Shown: positions 21,513-31,599 of the stretch, piece after piece
Layout: each line of letters opens with the position of its first letter
How positions within the stretch are numbered: position 1 is the first letter of the stretch
Source: Archivesica marissinica
Lineage: Eukaryota; Mollusca; Bivalvia; Venerida; Vesicomyidae
Length of the DNA: 64,000 nucleotides
NCBI GenBank assembly: GCA_014843695.1
Contig: CM026393.1
Location: 6,348,033-6,412,032 of the forward strand
Direction of reading: 5' to 3'
The notes under the pieces: generated by a model
Databases searched by the model: none
Told to the model about the DNA's origin: nothing
What the model saw: only the letters and a program-made list of their open reading frames with translations
Made by a program: the position numbers and the translations under genes

Positions 21513-21610
21513 TCACTCAATAATAAATAAATAATAATAATAATAAATAATAATAGTAAATTAATTAATAATAATAACTCAAGAAATCGAAATATTAATA
21601 TCGATGTGTT
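21513..21610. repeat. TAA-rich microsatellite plus a flank shared with 50.8 kb
   Basis: CTCACTCAATAATAAATAA and a TAA/ATAA run are followed by ACTCAAGAAATCGAAATATT and ATATCGATGTGTTAG. The same order is found at 50797-50978, also just beside the 3' end of a SINE D copy. Confidence 0.8.
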
Positions 21611-21791
21611 AGTTTATACAAATTTATTTTAGCTCGATTGTGAAACAAGTTCTTACAACTTATATAAATCACTCTCGAGACCTCATTCCTGACGGAATCC
21701 ATCGCCACGAGGGAGAGATAAGAGGCAACGTGGAATTTAAATGCCTTGCCTAAGGGCACAATCGTAACGGCTCCAGTGGGGCTCGAACTCC
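21611..21791 (-). mobile_element. SINE family D, head-truncated
   Basis: Minus strand: GGAGTTCGAGCCCCACTGG (box B), GTGCCCTTAGGCAAGGC, GGATTCCGTCAGGAATG and the tail GATTTATATAAGTTGTAAG..TTTCACAATCGAGC. The head upstream of box B is missing, replaced abruptly by a family F 3' end. Confidence 0.88.
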
Positions 21792-21870
21792 ATCAATACG
21801 ATCTGGAGAGTCGCCATATGACCTAGGTTGTAGGACTGGTGCGACCGTAAACAAGCAAACAAATAGTTTG
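21792..21870 (+). mobile_element. SINE family F, 3' end
   Basis: GATCTGGAGAGTCGCCATAT, GACCTAGGTTGTAGG and GGTGCGACCGTAAACAAGC match the F 3' end. It is joined without a gap to the truncated head of the D copy, probably because one inserted into or recombined with the other. Confidence 0.6.
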
Positions 21871-22097
21871 CAAATTCAGCATGTGCTTCGTCAAGATCGA
21901 CCAGATTATGTAAATGCAAGCAATTACAAACAATGTCTATGTTTGGAAAGGTCATCAGACAATGCTCAGTCCAAATTAATGTTTTTTTCGGTCTCATACG
22001 CAACGGTTCATTTAAATTATTCGAAATTCGCCAACGACGCTACCATTCCAGAAATTAGTTTATAATATTACCTCATCGCATAATTCCAAAGCAATCC

Positions 22098-22264
22098 CAG
22101 GCAAAGATGTGTTAGTGGGCACCTCTATTAAGCAGGAAACATGTATTAAGTAGCCAATTTTCAGAATCCCAATATATACATTTGACCTCTATTAAACAGC
22201 CACGTGTGCTAATCAGCCATTTTCTGTGATTCCCTTGGCTGGCTGCTTGACACAGTGTTGACTG
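22098..22264 (-). mobile_element. MITE 2, uninterrupted copy
   Basis: On the minus strand this begins TACAGTCAACACTGTGTCAA and continues AGCCAAGGGAATCACAGAAA and GTGGCTGTTTAATAGAGG. It ends near TAGAGGTGCCCACTAACACA. The same blocks in the same order make up 35575-35985. The CAGTC terminus next to TA, with inverted matching ends, suggests a pogo/Tc1-mariner-like non-autonomous element. This copy is about 167 bp and its far-end TA is mutated. Confidence 0.75.
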
Positions 22265-23179
22265 TATATAATTGATTTTGTGATTAAAATAGTTCTTGTA
22301 ACATCAAATACAATAAGAATGGTGGAGGTTGTTAGACTGGGTTTTCACTTTTTAACTTCTGGTAATGATCAGAAACTCAATACGGCCCTATTAATAGTCG
22401 CGGTGTTAAAATATATTTATTTCGTTGACCAGGCAAAATATATCGACGCCTGTTCCCAGTCTATGAGGTTATGTGTATGAAGAGATAGAATATATAATAA
22501 TTCAAGCAATTGTAACAGGTTGATTCTGGTTAAATACTCCAATCGTATGCAAATGTGTTCTTGCATTTGTTTGCGTTTTCATAATTAGAGACTATTTTGG
22601 TCATGCAATTCAGCAAATTGGAAAATCAATTCTGAAGTCTAGTACAGTTGAATTATTAGTTGTACATTGTTTTTCCTTGAATCATACCCATTTGGATTGT
22701 ATTGAACATGTTGCTATGGAAACTGCAGACACGTTGAAAATAATTACACCATGCCTCATTTACTATATACGGTTTAAGCAAATATTTTTGGTTTAATATT
22801 GCATACGTGAGTAAACCGTTCTCTGTATGTCAATGTTGATCCACACATGATGAGATATTGGAATGTAATTAATATATTCAGAGGGCTGGGAAGTGGAGGA
22901 ATAAAGACAAGGACATGCATCAGTGTTAATCACTCTGGCTAGGGACTTGTAATGCAGGTACCACATGTGGGTACTATTGCTACATCGAAATATACATTTG
23001 ATCAATTTGTAGATTGCATGTTTTAGGTCCAAATTAGACCGCCGCTGTTGTAATAATTTAATAATATTTTATTGCAACCTTTTTCCATAATGACGAATAC
23101 AATTTACAAATCACAATTGCTTTACTGTCACATTAATAACATATATAAAACCTGATAATATCCATATCCATATACATGA
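22265..23179. other. No feature recognised
   Basis: AT-rich, about 0.9 kb. Open frames of 66 codons (22280-22480, plus) and 79 codons (22793-23032, minus) have no recognisable domain. Confidence 0.4.
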
Positions 23180-23250
23180 CATTTTCAAAGTGCAAAAGGA
23201 TTGGGCTACAAGTTTTGAAAACATTAGCAATAGCCCTTTCCAAAAGGTCA
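23180..23250 (-). repeat. Dispersed repeat G fragment
   Basis: GATTGGGCTACAAGTTTTGA and ACATTAGCAATAGCCC resemble the reversed G block seen at 18151-18192. It is a diverged fragment. Confidence 0.4.
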
Positions 23251-23389
23251 AATTTGCTATCAATTTGTTCCGATGTATGTAGCATATACTAAATTTAATA
23301 TAAGTAAGTCTTTCAAGAACAGTATTGTTTGGATTGAATTGGAATATAACGTGATACGCTTAAGAGAATACTAAATATGCCGCTGTTGT

Positions 23390-23679
23390 CTGTGTGTTTT
23401 ACGTTTATTTATCGTCGTTACCGGTTGCCCATATGAGCGACGCCTCCTGAAGATATTAGTCATTTTAGATTATGGAGGATAGTGCAATGATACAGAGAGA
23501 GACCCATTCCAGAGTCTCTTCTGGTTCATTTACGTGCACGGTGTAAAGCACTGACACGAGACCTCGGTTTAACGTCCCATCTGAAAGACTGTTAATTTTA
23601 TTAGGGTCAGGCGGGGGATCGAATCTGCGATCCTTGGATTACCAGTCAGCTTGTTACCACTGGGCTACAGACCCGTCTA
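23390..23679 (-). mobile_element. SINE family A, full length
   Basis: Minus strand: head AGACGGGTCTGTAGCCCAGT, GGTAATCC anticodon arm, box B AGATTCGATCCCCC, GTCTTTCAGATGGGACG, full body and tail GTAACGACGATAAATAAACG. No convincing TSD. Confidence 0.9.
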
Positions 23680-24023
23680 TGTCATTGCCGTAGTGTTGAT
23701 ACTGTTGACGAAGCAGAGGCGTGTTGGCGTGGGTTTCTATGCACGCTGCATTGCCAGTTGCAGTGCCTCAATGACACCGTCGTCTATGTCTCCAGTCTCA
23801 TCTGGTATTATAAAGCACAACCCCTCGGTACTGTGATCGACATCATAATATAACGAGCAGACTCCTGATAACATGAATAGCCACGTGGTCAATGACGGTT
23901 TCCGACAAGCCCAACCAATTCATGCATGTTGAATTTAATTAGTCTTCTTCCAGATGCGGTCTTTTTATTCGGTCTTTCAACTCTCACCGAAAGGAGGAGG
24001 TATCTGTGAAATTGGTACATATA

Positions 24024-24118
24024 CATTGTCGTAAAAATGTATAAATTGTCGTAAAATGTATAAATTGTCGTAAAATGTATACATTGTCGTAAAATGTATA
24101 CATTGTCGTAAGATGTCA
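24024..24118. repeat. Tandem array, 19-bp unit, five copies
   Basis: Five copies of about ATTGTCGTAAAATGTATAC, differing at one or two positions. Confidence 0.9.
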
Positions 24119-24460
24119 TAAAAAGGAAGTTAAAATTGTTTCTTAAATCCTCTTTTCCCAATAAGTAAAACCTTTGAAGCGACATTACCACGCAAAAAAA
24201 CAAGAATAAATTGCATTAAATCGTATAATTAGCATTGTTTCTACAAATTCCTTCCGAAATAATTAACGTTCAATCAATAAACAGTGTTTTTGCAGTCTAC
24301 ACACTCTCAAAAGTGAAAGTAGGATTTCATATAGCGGTCGACAGCGTTCCTGCATTGACGTGTATATATATAGTCTACGCTAACACGTGATATTAGAGAA
24401 ATCCAAATCAGACTACCCACTAGCCTCGTTAATATCGCTACTGCTCATACTGTTGCATTT

Positions 24461-24769
24461 TTTATCCCCCGTCTGACCCTAATAAAATACGGAGGTGATG
24501 TGTTCCTATTGGCAATACTCTCTAACTGAGAGATCGTGAGTTCGATCCCCCGTCTGACCCTAATACAATTAACAGTCTTTCAGATGGGACATTAAACCGA
24601 GGTCTCGTGTCGGTGCTTTACACCGTGCACGTTAAAAGAACCAGAGGAGATTCTGGAGTTGGTCTCTGTCTGTATCATGTACTATCCTCCAAAATAACTA
24701 ATCTCTTCAGGAGGCGTCGCTCATATGGGCAACCGGTAGCGACGATAAATAGACGTAAAACACGCACAC
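24461..24769 (+). mobile_element. SINE A with doubled, alternative head; 12-bp TSD
   Basis: The perfect direct repeat ACTGTTGCATTT at 24449-24460 and 24770-24781 fixes the ends. Inside, the element starts with the end of one head (ATCCCCCGTCTGACCC). A complete second head unit follows (TACGGAGGTGATGTGTTCC to GAGTTCGATCCCCCGTC), then an ordinary A body and tail. The second head unit is almost identical to the 71 bp unit of the array at 40.9-42.0 kb and differs from the usual A head. The copy therefore integrated as, or later became, a head dimer. Confidence 0.92.
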
Positions 24770-24781
24770 ACTGTTGCATTT

Positions 24782-25179
24782 ATTGAGATATCACTGTCTT
24801 TTTAACTTGACCGACATTGTTTTGAGGTTTCGGGGAGAAACATTATATTAAGATAATGAATGCAATGTGTCCGTACCATGCTATAGCCTCGTGCAGCATT
24901 TATGTCTTAAGTATTTTTTGCACTGTTGTGATACAACTATATTTAATGCAGTACAACCTGATTGATGTGCCTGTGATTAAAAATGACTGGTTGTGTAATT
25001 GAAGATTGATTGATTAACAGCAGTTAGGATTGTAGGAACAGATGCAAAACATATCAATATTGCACTCCATACTTGTGTATACGTCAGTACGTATTTATAA
25101 CGTGACGTATATAAGTATATGTACAGTAAAGTATATTTGTTTTTATTGATGTAACAATGGAATTTATTTCATTCGTTGC
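24782..25179. other. No feature recognised
   Basis: AT-rich spacer before the 65 bp array. No gene or repeat is recognised. Confidence 0.4.
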
Positions 25180-25770
25180 TAATGTTATATTACATATATA
25201 TGTGTGTATGACGTAGGATGTACATGTGCACATGTATTCGTTGAGCGTGCTATATTGCATATATATGTGTGTATGACGTAGGATGTACATGTGCACATGT
25301 ATTCGTTGTGCATGCTATATTGCATATATATGTTTGTATGACGTAGGATGTACATGTGCACATGTATTCGTTGTGCATGTTATCTTGCATATATATGTGT
25401 GTATGACGTAGGATGTACATGTGCACATGTATTCGTTGTGCATGCTATATTGCATATATATGTGTGTATGACGTAGGATGTACATGTGCACATGTATTCG
25501 TTGTGCATGCTATATTGCATATATATGTGTGTATGACGTAGGATGTACATGTACACATGTATTCGTTGTGCATGTTATTTTGCATATATATGTGTGTATG
25601 ACGTAGGATGTACATGTACACATGTATTCGTTGTGCATGTTATCTTGCATATATATGTGTGTATGACGTAGGATGTACATGTGCACATGTATTCGTTGTG
25701 CATGCTATATTGCATATATATGTTTGTATGACGTAGGATGTACATGTCATGTACACATGTATCCAACGAC
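25180..25770. repeat. Tandem array, 65-bp unit, nine copies
   Basis: GACGTAGG recurs every 65 bp from 25210 to 25730. Each unit has GCATATATATGTGTGTATG and the perfect 16 bp palindrome TACATGTGCACATGTA (TACATGTACACATGTA in two units). Copies differ at a few positions. Minus-strand open frames across it are repeat artefacts. Confidence 0.95.
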
Positions 25771-26199
25771 ATAGACGCCATTGTGGATTGAGGTCATTCG
25801 CTATCATCTGTCGCAGTAACTCCCACGTGTACGAGACTTCCATCTGAACTCATTAACCTGTCGAGCCGTGCATGTGTCAATCTGATGTTGACCAGACACA
25901 GCATTAACAGTTGGACAGACTCTTCCATCTGTGTTGTTGATAAGGTTGTTAATTGCACCAACAGCTTTATTCATGTGCACCAATAATAACAGGAGAGCCG
26001 GTGTAACGTGAGAGAATATTGAAATTAAAGCGAATGTCTCCCATTTCTCACACCCGCTAAGATGTACCAGTATGCGCAACTTTCAGTTCTTACGGGATAT
26101 CAAATAGTTTAGGACACCGGCATATCACCTAAGTGACTTTAAATCCAGAAACAAACAAATCAACAAACAGAGAAGCACACAGTGCTTGTCAAGTCAAGT
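25771..26199. other. No feature recognised
   Basis: The 91-codon minus-strand open frame at 25804-26079 has no recognisable domain. No repeats are seen. Confidence 0.35.
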
Positions 26200-26615
26200 A
26201 AGGAGAGAAACTATATAAGCTCTGCTTCCGTTTTTAATCCTTTACAGACGGATATGTAGTCCAGTGGTAACACGCTGGACTGGTAATCCAGGGATCGCAG
26301 GTTCGATCTCCCGTCTGACCCTAATAAAATTAACAGTCTTTCAGATGGGACGTTAAACTGAGGTCTCGTGTCGGTGCTTTACACCGTACACGTAAACGAA
26401 CCTGAGGAGATTCTGGAAGTGGCCTCCTGTCTGTATCATGCACTTTCCTCCAAAATCTAAAATAAATAATCTCTTCAGGAGGCGTCGCTCATATGGGCAA
26501 CCGTTAGCGACGATAAATAAACGCAAAACACAAATAATCCTTTCCTATTCTTTGATTTTGTGTACATGTATTGTTTTGTGAATGTATATCGTGGAATAAA
26601 TATGTTTAAACCAAG
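26200..26615 (+). repeat. Repeat G, interrupted by a SINE A
   Basis: The left part (GAAACTATATAAGCTCTG up to TTAATCCTTT) matches 4448-4492, and the right part ends GGAATAAATATGTTTAAAC, the G terminus. The SINE A at 26244-26534 separates them. The 4.45 kb copy shows the uninterrupted state. Confidence 0.6.
26244..26534 (+). mobile_element. SINE family A, full length, 9-bp TSD
   Basis: Head CAGACGGATATGTAGTCCAG with GGTAATCC anticodon arm (GGT), box B GGTTCGATCTCC, complete body and tail GTTAGCGACGATAAATAAAC. The repeat TAATCCTTT at 26235-26243 and 26535-26543 brackets it. The homologous sequence CTAATCCCTTTC at 4480-4492 is the empty site in another repeat copy. Confidence 0.95.
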
Positions 26616-26970
26616 TCAAGTCAAAATCCTTTATAACACTCTTATCATGAATAACATGACAACATGCATACATACATTTACAATATCATTTGAGGCTCTG
26701 AGTAATAGTATAATAACCAAAATAGACTTTAGAACAAATCTAGATATTTCTAACTTTATATTATACTTTGATATATACTTATTTCAATTTCTTTTATTTT
26801 GTACATTTACTTATAGTGCAGTTGAGTCACATTGATCTAAAATTGCCATGCACTACTAGTCTACTGGAATGATTTGTTGGAATGTTTTGTTGACCATTTC
26901 ATGAAAATGGATGTATCGCATTATGGTAATACACGTATTTACGAGTGTACTATTTAAGATGAATAGTTAA
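26616..26970. other. No feature recognised
   Basis: AT-rich. The open frame 26560-26835 begins inside repeat G and has no recognisable product. Confidence 0.4.
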
Positions 26971-27395
26971 CCCTTTCCCTCATAGAAGCACCTCTTGACG
27001 TCATTACCAATACGACATACATTGACAATGTAGTAGCCAAACCAATGTTCATAAACCCTTTCCCTCATAGAAGCACCTCTTGACGTCATTACCAATACGA
27101 CATACATTGACAATGTAGTAGCCAAACCAATGTTCATAAACCCTTTCCCTCATAGAAGCACCTCTTGACGTCATTACCAATACGACATACATTGACAATG
27201 TAGTAGCCAAACCAATGTTCATAAACCCTTTCCCTCATAGAAGCACCTCTTGACGTCATTACCAATACGACATACATTGACAATGTAGTAGCCAAACCAA
27301 TGTTCATAAACCCTTTCCCTCATAGAAGCACCTCTTGACGTCATTACCAATACGACATACATTAACAATGTAGTAGCCAAACGAATGTTCATAAT
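26971..27395. repeat. Tandem array, 85-bp unit, five copies
   Basis: Units start CCCTTTCCCTCATAGAAGC at 26971, 27056, 27141, 27226 and 27311 and are almost identical. Each carries CTCTTGACGTCATTACC with the palindrome TGACGTCA, and ACATTGACAATGTAGTAGCC. The low divergence means recent amplification or strong homogenisation. Confidence 0.97.
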
Positions 27396-27475
27396 AAAGG
27401 CCAGAATATCATGTAGTCCCAGTAATATCTATGAAGGTGGGATAAATATGGCCACTACGTATCCATTGCATGATA

Positions 27476-27943
27476 GCTAAATGGCTGTCGTTTGTATGGA
27501 GATATAATAGTATATTAACCGAAATCTCTATGAAGGAAAGGGTTAAATGGCTGTCGTTTGTATGGAGATATAATAGTATATTAACCGAAATATCTATGAA
27601 GGAAAGGGTTAAATGGCTGTCATTTGTATGGAGATATAATAGTATATTAACCGAAATCTCTATGAAGGAAAGGGTTAAATGGCTGTCGTTTGTATGGAGA
27701 TATAATAGTATATTAACCGAAATCTCTATGAAGGAAAGGGTTGAATGGCTGTCGTTTGTATGGAGATACAATAGTATATTAACCTAAATATCTATGAAGG
27801 AAAGGGTTAAATGGCTGTCGTTTGTATGGAGATATAATAGTATATTAACCGAAATCTCTATGAAGGAAAGGGTTAAATGGCTGTCGTTTGTATGGAGATA
27901 CAATAGTATATTAACCTAAATATCTATGAAGGAAAGGGTTAAG
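27476..27943. repeat. Tandem array, 66-bp unit, seven copies
   Basis: ATGGCTGTCGTTTGTATGG recurs every 66 bp from 27481 to 27877. Each unit ends TCTATGAAGGAAAGGGTTAA. Since 66 is a multiple of three, a 22-residue peptide repeat stays open on both strands; this is arithmetic and not evidence of a gene. The unit end is close to the reverse complement of the 85 bp unit start. Confidence 0.95.
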
Positions 27944-28185
27944 ATATATATGCCAACATAATAGCATCACAGGACACTATGAACAATCAGTTGTCAACAC
28001 GTGATAGTGCACGTCACTGTTAGTAAGTACATACCATCGCACGTTATATCTGATTTTCTAAAATATTTTTAAATATGTTTTTTTTCTTCAAATTCAGTGT
28101 TACATGCCATTGTTTTGTTTTAAATAGTATCTAAATTGAAATTAGTAACAGTTTCACGGCTGTAAATAAATGGTTACATTAACTA

Positions 28186-28381
28186 ACAGTCTACACCCGT
28201 TATGTCGAATTCCGTCGGACCGAACAAAATACTTCGACATAACCGAAGTTTAGCATAACGAAATTCTATATAAACGGAGCCAGTTATATGTAAAATGATA
28301 GTCTGAAACGGGACTTTGATCCGACTTCGAAATAACCTGATAATTCGACATAACCGGCTTTGACATAACGGATGTAGACTT
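28186..28381. mobile_element. MITE 1, 196 bp, TA-flanked
   Basis: The left end ACAGTCTACACCCGTTATGT is matched by the reverse complement of the right end (AAGTCTACATCCGTTATGTC) with two mismatches. TA lies directly outside both ends. Inside, GACATAACCG-like motifs repeat in both orientations. The size, TIRs and TA target fit a Tc1/mariner or pogo-type non-autonomous element. No transposase is encoded. Confidence 0.8.
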
Positions 28382-28480
28382 TAGTAGCATGTGATTATAA
28401 TACTGTGATACGCTTTATTGCAATGTGTCTCTTGTAATTCTATTCAGAATGGTTATGTACCTTTTATATGATTGTTTAGT

Positions 28481-28700
28481 TTAGTTTATACAAATTTATT
28501 TTAGCTCGATTGCGAAACAAGTTCTTATAACTTATATTAATTACTCTCGAGACCTCATTCCTGGTGGAATCCACGCCACGAGGCAGAGAGAAGAGGCAAC
28601 ATGGAATTTAAATTCCTTGTCTACTGTCACAATCGTAACGGCTCCAGCGGGGCTCAGACTCCTGAAGCGAACGCGCTACTACTGCGCTATCACAACGCCC
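28481..28700 (-). mobile_element. SINE family D, nearly full length
   Basis: Minus strand: GATAGCGCAGTAGTAGCGCG, box B region GGAGTCTGAGCCCCGC, GTTACGATTGTGACAGTAG, GATTCCACCAGGAATG and the tail AATTAATATAAGTTATAAG..TTTCGCAATCGAGC. It ends at TTTGTATAAACTAAAC. Confidence 0.9.
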
Positions 28701-28770
28701 ACAACTTTCACACGAATAAATAATACTAATGCATATAAAATGGGATTATTTTTATCTAATAGTTATTATA

Positions 28771-28930
28771 TTTAATTTATTTTAGCTCGATTGCAAAGAA
28801 GTTATTTTCAAACTTATATTAATCACTTTCGAGACCTCATTCCTGATGGAATCCATCGCCACGAGGGAGAGAGAAGAGGCAATGTGGAATTTAAATGCAT
28901 TGCCTAAGGGCACAATCGTAACGGCTCCAC
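28771..28930 (-). mobile_element. SINE family D, head-truncated
   Basis: It starts at GGAGCCGTTACGATTGTG on the minus strand and keeps GGCGATGGATTCCATC and the tail GATTAATATAAGTTTG. Head and box B are missing. It is in the same orientation as the D copy 70 bp away. Confidence 0.88.
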
Positions 28931-29126
28931 TCTAATTACTAATAAGTAAGTACATGTACATTCTATGGCATGCTATTCATCTTCTATTTCTTTATTGCAT
29001 TGTCAGTAAATACGCACACTTTATGAATTCTGAAATTTGATTTAAGCATATCTATTTATCAAATTCCATAAACACATGATACATTACAATATAACTCGAA
29101 TAAGCTTAAGACAGAAAGCTATTGTA

Positions 29127-29355
29127 TGGGTCAATAGTCCATTGGTTAACAGGTTGGGATCGCACGTTCGATGCCCCGTCTAACATAATAATATTAGCAG
29201 TCTTTCAAATTGGACTTTAACCCGAGGTCTCGTGTCGGTGTTCTTACACCATGCACGTAAACGAATCTCTCTGGAATTGGTCTCTGTCTGTATCATTGTA
29301 CTATCCTCCGAACATTTAAAATGATTAATCTCTTGAGGGGGCGTCGCTCATATGT
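29127..29355 (+). mobile_element. SINE family A, tail-truncated
   Basis: Head GGTCAATAGTCCATTGGTTA is diverged, with much of the anticodon arm missing; box B is CGTTCGATGCCCC. The body is present, but after GCGTCGCTCATATGTG the tail is lost. Loss of the 3' end is unusual for a retroposed copy and points to later deletion. Confidence 0.8.
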
Positions 29356-29729
29356 GATAACTGCGTTATACTGAATACAAGCAAAATGATGTGATACATT
29401 GGTTTGGTAACATACGCAGACAAAACTATACAGCGACTTAGATTACATAATGCTGCTGTCCATGGCTAGAAATAATTTGCGAGACAAGCATTTCGGGCAT
29501 ACAGTATTACGCTAGAAACCACATCGAGTAGCTAATACTTTAAAATGTATAGAAATGTATCTGTTTCCGTGTTCATATCGACATCTGAATACAGTGACGA
29601 ATGCCCCCTATTGAAATAGTCTGCGAATTAAGTGCAGTATCTTACTCACAGAACAGTGCAGTATGGCAAATATTCTTCAAGAAAATATTATTTGTGTTCG
29701 TAACAATATGTATACTGTTAAAGTCCCAT
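29356..29729. other. No feature recognised
   Basis: AT-rich. The open frame 29601-29849 runs into the 20 bp array and has no recognisable domain. Confidence 0.4.
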
Positions 29730-30305
29730 AATTGTGGCGTCAGGAATATCTTTGTGGCGTCAATAATACCTTTGTGGCGTCAGGAATATCTTTGTGGCGT
29801 CAGTAATACCTTTATGGCGTCAGGAATACCTTTGTGGCGGCGTCAGTAATACCTTTGTGACGACGTCAGTAATACCTGTGTGGCGTCAGTAATATCTTTG
29901 TGGCGTCAGTAATACCTTTGTGTATACCTTTGTGGCGTCAGGAATACCTTTGTTGTGTCAGAAATACCGTTGTGGCGTCAGCAATACCTTTGTTGTGTCA
30001 GTAATACATTTGTGGCGTCAGGAATACCTTTGTGTATACCTTTGTGGCGTCAGTAATACCGTTGTGGCGTCAGAAATACCGTTGTGGCGTCATGAATACC
30101 TTTGTCGTGTCAGAAATACCTTTGTGGCGTCAGCAATACCTTTGTTGTGTCAGTAATACCTTTGTGGCGTCAGGAATACCTTTGTGGCGTCAGCAATACC
30201 TTTGTGGCGTCAGGAATACCTTTGTGGCGTCAGCAATACCTTTGTGGCGTCAGCAATACCTTTGTGGCGTCAGGAATACAGTTGTGGCGTCAGGAATACC
30301 TTTAA
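29730..30305. repeat. Tandem array, 20-bp unit, about 29 copies
   Basis: The unit is close to GGAATACCTTTGTGGCGTCA, with GCAATACC, GTAATACC and TTGTTGTGTCA variants and a few copies with extra GGC or TGTATACC. It decays at both ends. Confidence 0.95.
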
Positions 30306-30691
30306 ATCATCAGGAGTACCGAGTACATTGCTATCGAACGTCTATTTTTAGAACCAATCATATTGATTTACGATATTCTTAGCTATGAACCGGCCAGTTT
30401 TTAACAGCAATACCCAGATACTATCTGCTCTTGGCATGTGTGCTTTATGTCGCGTCCTGTATGGCCATAGAACGTCGTAAACATTGGATTGACCATTAAC
30501 ACTTATCCGAGTGCCTACAATAACAACCAGACAACTTTAGTATCATTGTTATGTAGCAGTTACTTTGCCCATCACAATAAGTCATCCATAGTTTACAAAA
30601 AGGTTGAAAAAAACAGAAACTGGCAGGGAGATATATGTAATACGAACAATAGCATAATTATGCCGATCCCACTAAGAATCTGTAATATGTA
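30306..30691. other. No feature recognised
   Basis: Unique-looking sequence. A 71-codon frame (30489-30704) overlaps the start of a SINE D and is not called. Confidence 0.4.
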
Positions 30692-30832
30692 TTTAGGCAT
30701 TTAAAGTCCACGTTGCCTATTCTCTCTCCCTTCGTGGCGATGGATTCCATCAGGAATGAGGTCTCGACAGTAATTAATTTGTTGAAAGAACTTGTCTCGC
30801 AATCGAGCTAAAATAAGTTTGTATAAATTAAA
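30692..30832 (+). mobile_element. SINE family D, 5'-truncated
   Basis: It starts GGCATTTAAAGTCCACG, keeps GGCGATGGATTCCATCAGG and the tail TTTGTTGAAAGAACTTGTC..CGCAATCGAGC, and ends TTTGTATAAATTAAAC. A CCCTG microsatellite begins 25 bp after its end. Confidence 0.9.
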
Positions 30833-30856
30833 CTAGTATTATTGATGAATTATGAG

Positions 30857-30953
30857 TCTGCCCTGCCCTGCCCTGCCCTGCCCTGCCCTGCCCTGCCCTG
30901 CCCTGCCCTGCCCTGCCCTGCCCTGCCCTGCCCTGCCCCCCCCCCCCCCCCCC
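30857..30953. repeat. (CCCTG)n then poly-C
   Basis: About 16 copies of CCCTG (30857-30935) run into a C run of about 18. The minus strand is thus a series of G3 blocks followed by a long G run, able in principle to form G-quadruplexes. Long mononucleotide runs are prone to sequencing error. Confidence 0.97.
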
Positions 30954-30973
30954 TGTCGTTGTCTGCTGTCTGC

Positions 30974-31338
<365 letters not shown>

Positions 31339-31599
31339 CTCAACTATGATACTTTCCGGTGGTATGTTGTTTGCATTAGTTGTACCGACATGCATATTTA
31401 ATAAGATCATGTCTATATTTAGTTTCTAGAACATTGTCTAGTGTTGTATATATAAATTGATTGCTGCATAATTGATGTTCAATTACACGAGACAAGTAGT
31501 ACCCTTGTATTCATCGTCCTGTACATATACTGTACATATGTATACGCTCTTCCCTATTATATAAGTATACATTATCCTTACTATATATGTGCTAACTGT

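Noticed and set aside
23390..23679. TSD for this SINE A (TGCCG matches on both sides)
   Set aside because: Only about five bases match, which is within chance for this composition.
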